Source: Streptomyces sp. NBC_00390 (GTDB taxonomy: Bacteria; Actinomycetota; Actinomycetes; Streptomycetales; Streptomycetaceae). Taken from it: a DNA stretch of 64,000 nt. Position numbers and translations under genes: made by a program. Of the stretch, positions 54,508-62,952 are shown in pieces; within the stretch, counting starts at the first letter, position 1; each line of letters starts with the position of its first letter. Location: the NCBI RefSeq assembly GCF_036057275.1, contig NZ_CP107945.1, positions 1 through 64,000 of the forward strand. Direction: 5' to 3'. A model generated the notes under the pieces. It did not search any database. It saw nothing but the letters and a program-made list of their open reading frames with translations, and was not told where the DNA came from.

Positions 54508-55278
54508 CTAGTTTCGTACCGTCAGCATGCGGACGGCCGTGATCGTCTCCACCGGTCGCGCCGAGGCGCACGCCTCGCGGCCATGGTGGACCAGGCCCAC
54601 CGCTGCCTCACGGCTGAGTAACACCCCGCAGTCGAACCCGTCCGCCCCGTGGAACGACGGCAGCGGCACCACCGCGGCCCTCTCGGAGGCGACGAAGAAG
54701 CGTTCCAGCGCCACATCGCGCTCCACGAGCCCGATGTGGAGAGTCTTGACGCCGTTGCAGCGGGCGGACGGGTCGCGCAGCTCCAGCAGCCGCTCCAGGT
54801 GGTCGACGAGCGCCTGGTGCCGCGGCGGGCCGTACAGCACCCGGTAGTGGACCAGGTCCGGCCGCTGGGCCACGGCCGTTTCAATCGCCGCTAGATACGC
54901 CTTCTCCCGGCTCCGGCTGCCGGTGACAACCAGCTGCTCACGCGCCTGCGCCACCACGTCGTTCATCGCCTCGACAAGGTCCGTCCAGCGGGTGAGCACC
55001 TTGACCACCACCGCAGTGCCAGAGGTCTCCAGCACACTGGTGGCCGCCCCGTCCTGGTGCGCGAACAACACCTCCGGCCGCTCCCGGTACAGCTGGCACA
55101 GCCCAGCCCGGTTCCGCTTGCCCGTACGTCGTCGCGCGGACTCCCACGCGCTCATCAGGCTCGCGTCCGTCGCACCCCCGGTGATCACGTTCAAGGCATC
55201 GGCTGCCTCCTCCAGCGTCATGTTCCGCGCCAGCCTGGCCCGCTTGAGCGTCGAATCCCCACCACTGCCCGCGACCAC
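54508..55278 (-). CDS. HTH regulator with a C-terminal sensor-like domain
   Basis: A protein of about 256 residues. An XRE-like helix-turn-helix fills residues 10-60 (LKRARLARNMTLEEAADALN, then ASLMSAWESARRR). The rest is an alpha/beta domain with DVVAQAREQLVVTGSRSREK and VHYRVLYGPPRHQALVDHLE, probably a phospholipase D-like or ligand-binding fold as in DUF5919-type regulators. The open frame begins at 55314, but GTG at 55278 follows GGAAGGGGGG. It is cotranscribed with the M20 peptidase gene. A role as regulator of the graspetide cluster is a guess from position. Confidence 0.72.
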   Translation of the reverse strand: MVAGSGGDSTLKRARLARNMTLEEAADALNVITGGATDASLMSAWESARRRTGKRNRAGLCQLYRERPEVLFAHQDGAATSVLETSGTAVVVKVLTRWTDLVEAMNDVVAQAREQLVVTGSRSREKAYLAAIETAVAQRPDLVHYRVLYGPPRHQALVDHLERLLELRDPSARCNGVKTLHIGLVERDVALERFFVASERAAVVPLPSFHGADGFDCGVLLSREAAVGLVHHGREACASARPVETITAVRMLTVRN

Positions 55279-55427
55279 GGACACCCCCCTTCCACCATCC
55301 ACCGGCATGGGCACCCAAGTCTTCCCTGCACGGCGGCAGTTCGCTCAGCAGACCGCCCACGACGTGCCCCCCTACAGTCCCGCCCTCTGCTGTGCCACCC
55401 CGATCGTGTTCTGAGACCATCGACCGC

Positions 55428-55706
55428 ATGGGTAAGCACCGCCGTCCCGGACCGCCGAATCAGCCGTCCCGCGCGGTCCCGCGCCTTGACGAAGGCGACC
55501 CGCTCGCGCCTTACGAAAGACGTCGCCGTCCACCGATGGACATTTACCGACGTCACCGCCCGCTCCACGGCGGCGGTGGCCACCTCCGCCCGACCGAGCC
55601 GCGAGTCCTGGAGGAATGGGACGGCTTCGCCTACACCCCCGCCGGAACAGCACCCGACCTCACAGCAGCGCAGACGTGGGTCAACGAGCCCATCACCAGC
55701 GCGTGA
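55428..55706 (+). CDS. DUF6087-like small protein
   Basis: A 92-residue charged protein. The C-terminal half reads GGGGHLRPTEPRVLEEWDGF and then DLTAAQTWVNEP, which matches my memory of DUF6087 proteins of Streptomyces (conserved PRVxEEWDG and an AAQxW end). These often sit beside HTH regulator genes of the kind found at 54.5-55.3 kb. ATG at 55428 has only a weak ribosome-binding site. Function unknown. Confidence 0.6.
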   Translation: MGKHRRPGPPNQPSRAVPRLDEGDPLAPYERRRRPPMDIYRRHRPLHGGGGHLRPTEPRVLEEWDGFAYTPAGTAPDLTAAQTWVNEPITSA

Positions 55707-56065
55707 AGCGGACGGTCGCGCGACAGCTTGTCCACGCGAGCTCTGCTGCCGTCTCCGCGGGTCACGTGCCCGACGGCCGCGCCCCGCCCTGGTGATCTAT
55801 GACCTCGACCGCCCGGGCGCCTGCTCATGCAGGGCAGTGGCCGCGAGACAGACCGCGTCTTTCCTCCGGCGCCGAATGGCCCTCGAGCATCCGAGCTGCT
55901 GAGTGCTGGGCCCCATACCGGTCGGCGCCACAGTCCACGCCAGCGATATCTCCGTACCGACGGCGTGCAGCACGGCCACGAGCAAGGCAGCCGTGCCGAC
56001 GACGGTGAGGTGACGCCGTAATCTGCTCGCGGCTGAGGCCGGCTGGAATTCGGGGGTGGGGGCAC
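55707..56065. other. Gap, doubtful minus-strand membrane ORF
   Basis: About 360 bases. A minus-strand frame near 55800-56030 reads HLTVVGTAALLVAVLHAVG, a possible membrane helix, but it has no clear start or family. The plus-strand gene at 56066 begins immediately after. Confidence 0.4.
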
Positions 56066-56392
56066 TTGACGCAGGACAGCAGGGCGGGCAACGGCGACGC
56101 AGCATCACCGGATCACTACACGCACGACATCCCTGCTGACCGTCAAGCCGTACAGGGCTCGTTTCGGCTGGCTGTTGGCGGCGCCCACATCGGACTGGCC
56201 GTGACGATCACCGCTCTGGTCGTCATCGCCAGTCTGTGGAGCCTGCACCGAGCCCTGATCGTCTCGGGATGTTTCGCCGCCTGGTTCGTCCTCGCGCTGG
56301 CAGTCGTTCACCTCCGCGGTGGACGCGGCTGGATTGCCGTCGGGCGGGCCTACGTCGCCACGTTCGGCTGGGGCGACTACATCACCCCCTGA
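56066..56392 (+). CDS. Small two-helix membrane protein
   Basis: A 108-residue protein with two hydrophobic segments, at about residues 38-58 (AHIGLAVTITALVVIASLW) and 64-83 (ALIVSGCFAAWFVLALAVVH), and a polar N terminus. The start is TTG at 56066 behind a G-rich GGGGGTGGGGG stretch. Not recognised as a named family. It is followed by a strong hairpin at 56521, which could be its terminator. Coding potential is moderate. Confidence 0.55.
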   Translation: MTQDSRAGNGDAASPDHYTHDIPADRQAVQGSFRLAVGGAHIGLAVTITALVVIASLWSLHRALIVSGCFAAWFVLALAVVHLRGGRGWIAVGRAYVATFGWGDYITP

Positions 56393-56520
56393 CGCGGCTG
56401 GGCACAGGTTCTGGTTGGCGACGTACACCTCATTGGCGCTTTCGTTCTCGTCGAACACGTCCGCGCTGCGCCCCTCGAGCGGCTGGTCACATGACCTGCG
56501 CAATGTCCGCTACTGAGACC

Positions 56521-56562
56521 GCGTCCCACGACACGAGGCACTGGGCCCGTGTCGTGAGACGC
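56521..56562 (+). terminator. Long hairpin, possible bidirectional terminator
   Basis: GCGTCCCACGACACG at 56521-56535 pairs with CGTGTCGTGAGACGC at 56548-56562, giving a 15-bp stem with one mismatch and a 12-base loop. It lies after the rightward membrane-protein gene. There is no T-run. Confidence 0.6.
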
Positions 56563-56575
56563 AGCCCGCCGCCGG

Positions 56576-56704
56576 TTACGGGGTGAACCGCTTCGGCCCG
56601 CGGAAGAGGAACATGGCCTCGCGGATGGAGTCCAGACCGAGCATCACCATCAGCACCCGCCCCAGCCCCATGCCCTGACCGAACCGTTCAGCCGACCAAG
56701 GTTG
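56576..56704 (-). pseudogene. Class II aminoacyl-tRNA synthetase C-terminal fragment
   Basis: The minus strand ends at a stop with ERFGQGMGLGRVLMVMLG and LDSIREAMFLFRGPKRFTP. This has the motif 3 pattern G-x-G-x-G-x-x-R and the IRE plus terminal TP of the Asp/Lys/Asn class II synthetases. Nothing upstream continues the gene. It is probably a remnant of a synthetase-like accessory gene, not the housekeeping copy. Confidence 0.5.
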
Positions 56705-56943
56705 GCGCGTTTCATCAGCATCGCCATCCGTCGGTCATGCAATCGGGATCCGTCAAGTAGTGCTCGACCTCCTCAACCAGGCGTTGCGTCCGCGCTGATG
56801 GGCTTCTTGATCCATCAGGGCGCCTCGGCGGCTGTCGCGGCAGACATCGCCGGATGCACACGGTCACCTATCGCGCTCCGATCCGGACGATCGGAGAGTG
56901 GAAGAGGACCTGGTCGCATATGTCCCGGGACCGCAAGGGCGGT
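56705..56943. other. Gap with no supported gene
   Basis: About 240 bases between the synthetase fragment and the end of the SsgA-fusion gene. I see no hairpin, motif or gene that I can support. Confidence 0.4.
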
Positions 56944-58767
56944 CTATCGATGGGGGTGAGGGTGCCACCACAGCTCTTCGGTCAGGGTCTCCCACGGGAC
57001 GCGCATGTGCTGGTGCTCGGATCCGTAGACGACCACGGCACGCGTGCTGGCGAGGAACGTCTCCAGGTCGCTCGGAAGCATGGACAGCACAGCTCTGCCC
57101 TCGGGCGAGCTGAGGCTGATGTGCACGCGGTCAGGCCCCTCGCGCCCGGGGACGGCCGGTTGCCTGCGGACCCTGACGTCGCCCGTGCCGGAAGTGTGGC
57201 GCAGGCCTTCGATGAGAAGTTCTCTGGCGAAGACCCATTCGACCTGGGTTCCCACGCGTTCCCCGAAGACGACGCGCACTGCGTACGGGTCGTTTGAGCG
57301 GTAGGTGAAGGTGGCGGGAACCGGCTGGGGGCGGGGGCGGCCGTCCATGAGGAGTTGCAGGTGCGTCTTTGCCCGGACGGTCGTCACTCCGTGGTCGCTC
57401 TCCACGGTGCAGGCCAGGGAGGCCCGTTGCCCCTCGGGGATGGGCGGCGTGACCAGCGTGGTGTCCGGGCCGGCGCGCCTGCCGGTGTCCGCGAACTCGA
57501 TTCCGCCCGTGGCGGGAGCAGGGACGGGCTGCGGGTCGGCCAGGCCATGTCTGGGCAGCAGGTGCCAGAGGGCATGCGCTCCCCTGGTAACGACCAGGAG
57601 CCTGCGGCGCGGCATGCCGAGAGTGGGCAGTACGCCGGAGGTGTACATGGTGTTCTGCGGCAGGAGGGGAGGGCACGACGGGGGGAGGCACAGGGCGGGC
57701 CCGGCCGGGGTCGGCCCGGCGAGATCGGGGTGGGCGGCTTGGATGAGCTCGTCGTGGAGTCTGCGGGCCCACGCGGACTCCGGCGTCGTCCATCCGAGGA
57801 GGAGATCGGGCCAGGGCAGGAGTCCGTGCAGTGGCGTGTACGGCTGCAGCCGGTTCTCCCATCTAGCCGCCCCGGGCTGCAGGCCGTCGAGAATCAGCCT
57901 CAGGGCCTGTCTGCGGGCGCACCGGTGGCACCGCTGTCGGCGGCTGTGCAGTGGCTGCTGCCAGGAGTCGAGAGGGCCGCAGAGCATGGGGAGGTCCAGC
58001 GGGCGCCAGTGGGCAAAGATCTGCCTGGCGGTCTGCTCGAACCGTGCCGGCGTCGGACGCCGGGCACCGGGGCCGACGGGGTAGGCGAGGGTGAGGGGTG
58101 TCCAGGTGTCCGTCCCCGACAGGCACTCCCCCAGGCCGGGCAGGTCCCACCACAGGACCGCCGGTTGATAGCCGGGCGGGTGCTGAAGGGCTGCGCTTGC
58201 GGCGGCCTGTGGCCACGTCTTGGTCAGCGCTCTCCCGCCGGTTCCGGCGGCTGTCGGCCGGCGGCGCGCCCGCGGAAAGAGCAACCCTGTCACGGCCGAT
58301 GCCACAGCCTCGGACAGGACCGCAGTCCCCCCGATCAGGTAGTCGGAGGGCATGAGGCGCTCGAGCCATGCCTCTGGAGGCCGGAGCCCGAGGTTTTCGT
58401 GGATACGGTCGTGGGCGCTGTCGTCGGGTGCGCGTCCGCCGGAGAAGAGGCGGTTGATGAGTGTCGTTTTCCCTGCGCTCATCGCCCCCACCATCCCGAT
58501 GAGCACCACAGGGTCAGCGGGATCTGCCGTGGCGGGTTCGGTCACCTGGCAGCGTGCAGTCCTGGCGGCGAGGTGCGGCTCGGTCTCCGCCTCAGGGGTG
58601 GGGTCGAGACGGGCGTCGAGGAGGTCACGGATGCCTCTGGGCGTGTGGGCGCGGACGGCGCGGACCCTGGGCGCTCCGAGACTGGAGGCGGCCAGCAGGG
58701 CGTCGAAGTCGTCACTGTCGCTGGGCACGGGGTTGAAGTCCATGGCTCCACCTGTCGGCTCAGTCAT
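56944..58767 (-). CDS. P-loop GTPase-like protein fused to an SsgA domain
   Basis: A 607-residue fusion. The N-terminal 80 residues are low-complexity. A P-loop NTPase follows: VLIGMVGAMSAGKTTLINRLF at about 88-108 (a Walker A like those of Era/dynamin-type GTPases) and a G3-like LWWDLPGLGE near 206. A Cys-rich patch (RRQRCHRCARRQALR) and a proline-rich middle follow. The last 145 residues are a complete SsgA-like domain: AKTHLQLLMDGRPRPQPVPA, SNDPYAVRVVF, VEWVFARELLIEGLRH, GDVRVRRQP, VHISLSSPEGRAVLSML. SsgA proteins are normally stand-alone proteins of about 130-145 residues, so this is unusual. ATG at 58767 overlaps the stop of the sigma factor gene (ATGA), so the two are translationally coupled. 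Confidence 0.82.
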   Translation of the reverse strand: MTEPTGGAMDFNPVPSDSDDFDALLAASSLGAPRVRAVRAHTPRGIRDLLDARLDPTPEAETEPHLAARTARCQVTEPATADPADPVVLIGMVGAMSAGKTTLINRLFSGGRAPDDSAHDRIHENLGLRPPEAWLERLMPSDYLIGGTAVLSEAVASAVTGLLFPRARRRPTAAGTGGRALTKTWPQAAASAALQHPPGYQPAVLWWDLPGLGECLSGTDTWTPLTLAYPVGPGARRPTPARFEQTARQIFAHWRPLDLPMLCGPLDSWQQPLHSRRQRCHRCARRQALRLILDGLQPGAARWENRLQPYTPLHGLLPWPDLLLGWTTPESAWARRLHDELIQAAHPDLAGPTPAGPALCLPPSCPPLLPQNTMYTSGVLPTLGMPRRRLLVVTRGAHALWHLLPRHGLADPQPVPAPATGGIEFADTGRRAGPDTTLVTPPIPEGQRASLACTVESDHGVTTVRAKTHLQLLMDGRPRPQPVPATFTYRSNDPYAVRVVFGERVGTQVEWVFARELLIEGLRHTSGTGDVRVRRQPAVPGREGPDRVHISLSSPEGRAVLSMLPSDLETFLASTRAVVVYGSEHQHMRVPWETLTEELWWHPHPHR

Positions 58768-59705
58768 CGCGTTGCCCCCTTGCCGGGTTCCTGCCACCGC
58801 TCTGCAGTGGTGCGGAGCTTGACGCGTACCCGGCTCAAGCGACGTTCCAGGGCCTTTTCGGTCAGTCCCGCCAAGGTGGCGGCCTCGCTCTGGCTGCATC
58901 CCACAGCGCGCCAGGCGACACCGATGCGAAGCTTCGGGTCGGTCAGCAGCGGCAGGATGCGGTTGAGTTCGTCGTGGACGGCGGCTGCATGGTAGGGGTC
59001 GGCGGCCCGCTGGTCGGGGATGCTGGCCAGCGGATCGGCTTCGTCGGGTCCGAGGGGTACTACCCTCATAGCTTGGCGTGTCATGCGCTCCCGGCTCCAG
59101 CGGATATATACCGGGCGGAAGGCGCGTACGCAGGCGCCGACGTAGTAGGTCGTGAGTGTCGCGCCGCCCTGTGGGGCCCATCTGCCGTTCTCGAGGGCGT
59201 GGGTGCGGAACAGTTCAAGGCCCGCCAGGACGGTTTCGGTGGCGACCTCGCTGCGGTCGTCCCGGTCCCAGTCGTGGACGATCGCACTGGCCGGCACCGG
59301 CCGGTGGATCATGCTGGTCTGCCGGAAGATCTCCCCGGTGCTGTTCCAGCCGATCATGATCGGCCAGCCGTACTCCATCAGCTGCCCGGCGAACTTGCGG
59401 TAGCGGGGGCCGGTGAATCCGTCGGCGCGCAGGACCTCCACGACGCGGGCGTCACCGGCCAGCCGTGCTGCGCGGGCCTCGGCTGCCTCCGGCCCCACGC
59501 CCCCGGCCAACAGGTCCTCGATGCGGGCCAGTTCCTGCCCCTGTGGCGGCAGCAGCAGTCCGTCACCGCAGTCGGCGCCGGTGTCCGAGGACGGCCCCGA
59601 GCGCTCCGGAGCGGGGCGCCCTGGGGCGCCAGCTGTGATCTCACTCGACACACCGGCTCCTTCGCGCAGTAGCGGACCCTCGTCGGGTGCGTGGCGTTGG
59701 CTCAC
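58764..59705 (-). CDS. Sigma-70 family (ECF-like) sigma factor
   Basis: A 313-residue sigma factor-like protein. A region-2-type stretch with core-binding helices reads ATLTTYYVGACVRAFRPVY and IRWSRERMTRQAMRV. After a linker, the region 4 helix-turn-helix reads RIGVAWRAVGCSQSEAATLA and GLTEKALERRLSRVRVKL. The N-terminal 100 residues, with PRYRKFAGQLMEYGWPIMIG, are an extension that could bind a regulator. GTG at 59705 follows AGAAGG. Its stop overlaps the start of the GTPase-SsgA gene, which suggests that the pair forms a morphogenesis-related switch. No anti-sigma gene is recognisable nearby. Confidence 0.8.
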   Translation of the reverse strand: MSQRHAPDEGPLLREGAGVSSEITAGAPGRPAPERSGPSSDTGADCGDGLLLPPQGQELARIEDLLAGGVGPEAAEARAARLAGDARVVEVLRADGFTGPRYRKFAGQLMEYGWPIMIGWNSTGEIFRQTSMIHRPVPASAIVHDWDRDDRSEVATETVLAGLELFRTHALENGRWAPQGGATLTTYYVGACVRAFRPVYIRWSRERMTRQAMRVVPLGPDEADPLASIPDQRAADPYHAAAVHDELNRILPLLTDPKLRIGVAWRAVGCSQSEAATLAGLTEKALERRLSRVRVKLRTTAERWQEPGKGATR

Positions 59706-59875
59706 GACCTTCTGATAGGTCCGGTGCGCGGATCTCCCCCCGGCCTTTTGCCAAGAATCTTCACCAGCCCGGCGTGAGAGTCCTCACGCGGGGGCAGCGG
59801 CGCCGGATGCGGCTACAGCAACAACATCCGGACGCGGCCCCGAGCCGTGTCGCCCTGCCAGCAACGGGAGTTGCC

Positions 59876-60052
59876 GTGAATGGTCCCCTCCTGGGCCAGC
59901 GTGCCGCCGTCATCTTCCTCCTCGGCATCCTCGCCGCCCTCGCCGCCGGCGGTCTCACCGCCGCCAAAGGCGGCACCCTCGCCGACGCCACCCTCATCGG
60001 CGGCGCCGCCTTCGCCGCTGCCGTCACCTTCTTCCACACCATCATCGAATGA
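59876..60052 (+). CDS. Small membrane protein
   Basis: A 58-residue hydrophobic protein with two predicted membrane helices: AAVIFLLGILAALAAGGLTA and LIGGAAFAAAVTFFHTII. GTG at 59876 follows GGGAG at ideal spacing. Small membrane proteins of this form are common in Streptomyces but have no assigned function. It is divergent from the sigma factor gene. Confidence 0.6.
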   Translation: MNGPLLGQRAAVIFLLGILAALAAGGLTAAKGGTLADATLIGGAAFAAAVTFFHTIIE

Positions 60053-60144
60053 CCCGCCCACGCCTCGGGCCGAGTCAGCACCATCACGGCCGACCACAGA
60101 GTGCGAGCCGGGCCGCAGGCAGCGGCCCGGCTCGCGCCGTATAT

Positions 60145-60185
60145 GACGACTTCGGGGGCCGGCTCGGCGCGACAGCGCCGAGCAA
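60145..60185. repeat. 41-bp hairpin repeat, copy 1
   Basis: A 41-bp sequence containing the perfect 9-bp hairpin GCTCGGCGC-GACA-GCGCCGAGC (60162-60183). A second copy with two mismatches lies at 63944-63984. The pair brackets the kinase gene, the DUF3800 remnant and an insertion sequence. Confidence 0.8.
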
Positions 60186-60305
60186 TCGGCACAGTATGGA
60201 AGAGGTGGGATCTTCGGCCGCGTGACGGCGGGAGTGAGGAACCACAAAGATGCGCACACCTTCTGCACGGAGCCCGTGCGTGCCTGATCATGGCTCGGGA
60301 GCACC

Positions 60306-61949
60306 ATGAGTGGCGATGAAGAGCGGCTGCTGGCTGGCCGGTATCTCCTCGTCGAGCAGCTCGGCCGCGGCGGGATGGGCACCGTGTGGCGGGCGCAGGA
60401 TCAGGTGCTCAGCCGTGAGGTGGCGGTGAAAGAGCTGACGGTCAGCGGCCTGCCGCACGAAGAGCTGGCGGTGCTGCATACCCGCATGGAGCAGGAGGCA
60501 CGGGCCGCGGCGAGGGTCAAGCACCCAGGGGTCGTCACCGTATTCGATGTGCTGGAAGAGGACGGTCGACCGTGGATCGTGATGGAGCTGATCGACGGAC
60601 AGTCGCTCGCCGACGTCATTGCCACAGAGGGGACACTACTGCCGCGAGACGCGGCCCGACTCGGAGGGCAGTTGCTGTCGGCGCTGGACCGTGCGCATCA
60701 GCTGGGGGTTCTACACCGGGACGTCAAGCCCGCCAACGTGCTGCTTGAGCGCGGCGGCCGGGTGGTACTCACCGATTTCGGCATCGCCGTCATGGAGGGC
60801 TCCAAAGGCCTGACCCGCACCGGCGACGTCGTCGGGTCGCCGGACTACCTCGCCCCGGAGCGCGCCATGGGCCACCGGCCGGGCCCGGAATCCGACCTGT
60901 GGTCGCTCGGCGTGACGCTGTACGCCGCGGTGGAGGGGCAGTCCCCGTTCCGCCGCACCACGACGATGAGTACCTTGCAGGCCGTAGTCGCCGAGGAGCT
61001 TCCGGAACCCCGACACGCGGGCCCGCTCGCTCCTGTCATCGAAGCGCTGCTTCGCAAGGATCCAAACGAGCGGCCCAGTGCTGAGCATGCCCAGCGGATG
61101 CTGAGCGATGTGGCGGCCGGGGTGCCGGTGAGCGCACCGGCGTCCGGGGCAGCGGAACATCCGCCCACGCAGGTGGTGCCGGCGACGGAACGCACCGACA
61201 AGGAGCGTTCCGCCCGGGAACCGACCCGGACGACACCGCCCACGCCGGTGCCGTCACACGGGTCGGACGACCGAGCCGAGCCCGGCCCAGCGGCATACGA
61301 CGAGCGTCCGGGCGGCGGGGGCGACGGTAGGCGGAGGCGACACACGTCACTGCTGATCGCCGGGGCCGCACTCGCGGTGGCACTGGTGGGTGGCGGCAGT
61401 GCCGCCGTAGTGATGACCAACGACTCCCAGGAATCTCCGCAGCGCGCGCCCGTCACCGCGCAGAGCGTCGTCACCTCGCACAGCACCGTCACCCGGACAG
61501 CTACACAACACAGTCCCAGCGAGACGACGAGGACGACCGAGACTCCGGCACCGGTGCAAACCAGCCCCGAACCGACATCAAACCCACCGACCACCTCCCT
61601 AATGGAAACGGCCTCGCCCGAGGCATCGCCCGATGCCGAGATGACCAAGGTGTGGATAACCACTTTCAAAGACGGTCCCATCCGTAGAAGTCCCTCCCGG
61701 AACTCCGAGCGAATCGGAACCCTCAATGCCGGCCGTCACTACGTCTTTTGCCGAACTCAGGGGGCGACGGTCACCGAGAATGGTGTCTACAACTCATGGT
61801 GGCTGTGGACAGAATTGAATGAAGGTGGCAAGAGAGGCTGGGTGTCCGCTTACTACATCAAAGGGAATGACCGAGCCGAGGCGGAAGATGGCACCGACAT
61901 CCCCGATTGCAAAGACGTGGTTCCTGGTGGTGCCCCTACGGGCAACTGA
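60306..61949 (+). CDS. Membrane Ser/Thr protein kinase with SH3-like sensor
   Basis: A 547-residue PknB-type kinase. The kinase domain (about 10-270) has LGRGGMGTVWRAQDQV, AVKELTVSGL, the catalytic loop LHRDVKPANVLL and TDFGIAVM. A proline/threonine-rich cytoplasmic linker leads to a membrane helix near residues 350-372 (LLIAGAALAVALVGGGSAA). Outside lies a Ser/Thr-rich stalk and a small domain of about 65 residues that resembles a bacterial SH3 fold (PIRRSPSRNSERIGTLNAGR, then WLWTELNEGGKRGWVSAYYI). That domain may sense cell wall. ATG at 60306 has no strong ribosome-binding site. Confidence 0.88.
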   Translation: MSGDEERLLAGRYLLVEQLGRGGMGTVWRAQDQVLSREVAVKELTVSGLPHEELAVLHTRMEQEARAAARVKHPGVVTVFDVLEEDGRPWIVMELIDGQSLADVIATEGTLLPRDAARLGGQLLSALDRAHQLGVLHRDVKPANVLLERGGRVVLTDFGIAVMEGSKGLTRTGDVVGSPDYLAPERAMGHRPGPESDLWSLGVTLYAAVEGQSPFRRTTTMSTLQAVVAEELPEPRHAGPLAPVIEALLRKDPNERPSAEHAQRMLSDVAAGVPVSAPASGAAEHPPTQVVPATERTDKERSAREPTRTTPPTPVPSHGSDDRAEPGPAAYDERPGGGGDGRRRRHTSLLIAGAALAVALVGGGSAAVVMTNDSQESPQRAPVTAQSVVTSHSTVTRTATQHSPSETTRTTETPAPVQTSPEPTSNPPTTSLMETASPEASPDAEMTKVWITTFKDGPIRRSPSRNSERIGTLNAGRHYVFCRTQGATVTENGVYNSWWLWTELNEGGKRGWVSAYYIKGNDRAEAEDGTDIPDCKDVVPGGAPTGN

Positions 61950-62120
61950 ACCACCGATCCCAGGTGAGACTGGATTTGTGGAGGAGACGACTATGCGACC
62001 TTCGCGGGTTTCGTAGGGGTCACCCGCCACCCCGGGGGGCCGACAGGCCTCTGAGCGCGCCTCCGGGCTGGGCCCCGTCAGGGACCCGGTCCCCGCCTGT
62101 CGTCTGGCCGTTTTGCCTTG

Positions 62121-62804
62121 TCATGAGGTGGCAGGCCTGGGTTGGTGCGCACGGCGTATCCGGCTGGTGTCGGCGATGAGCCGTTCCGGGTGGGTCCGCG
62201 TGGTGAGGGCCGCTGTGGCCAACCTGCTGTGCCGTGATGTGGTGTTGACCGCCGAGTCGGCCCGGCACCTGGCCTCACCCAAGAGGTCGAAGAAGCCGTG
62301 GACGGTCTTCTTCGAGCGTCCCTTTCCAGTCCTCCTCCTCGGGGACCCACGAGCGCGGTCATCGCGAAGAAGGGGGACTCGAGCGCGCCGCGGTCGCCGG
62401 TCTCGTCGACGTAGACGCGCAGCTTGGGGAGGGCGCCGAGTTCGGCGGCCGTGAGCGGGGCACTCATCGGCGCCGCACGTGGGTAAGCGCGCGGGTGTGT
62501 GTACGGCCTCACGCTGCTCTGCCTGGCGCAGCTGCTCGGCGAGATCGAGTGCCCGGTGCGCCAGAGCGCTGTCCACCAGCTCGCGGCGAGAGACCGCCCC
62601 CTGGCGTGCCGCCTCCCAGGGGACGCGTACTTCGGCCAGGCGCCGTTTCTGCAGTGCGGCGTTGTCCGTGGTGACATCCACAACGGCCTCGATGAATTCC
62701 CACGTCAGGCCGTTGCCCGCAAGGCGCGCATAGGTTGCTGTGCGTCGCGGCGGGTCAGCGTTGCCGAAGTGCTCCGGGGTAAACCGATCGATCAAAGTCG
62801 GCAC
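62121..62804 (-). pseudogene. Broken locus: small helical protein and DUF3800 N terminus
   Basis: One frame from GTG 62804 reads MPTLIDRFTPEHFGNADPPR, NGLTWEFIEAVVDVTTDNAA and SALAHRALDLAEQLRQAEQR. It is a helical protein I do not recognise, which runs on without a natural end. From 62467 another frame starts MSAPLTAAELGALPKLRVYV, then DETGDRGALESPFFAMTALV. This is the DUF3800 active-site-like start (DExGD), but after about 45 residues it also loses its pattern. Further left, HGFFDLLGEARCRADSAV is readable in the first frame. The region is frameshifted and truncated. DUF3800 proteins often travel with mobile DNA. Confidence 0.5.
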
Positions 62805-62952
62805 GGTGCAGCCAGCTTGGTCGAGGCGTCATCGTCGCAGCCGACGTCCAGAGGCAGTGATGCGCCCCTGCGTGCACCGCAGAAGAGCCGGATCCTTCCC
62901 GGGCGGTCAACCCCGACTCGGTGGTCTTAGGCTGCTGCCTGGCCGCGAGTTA

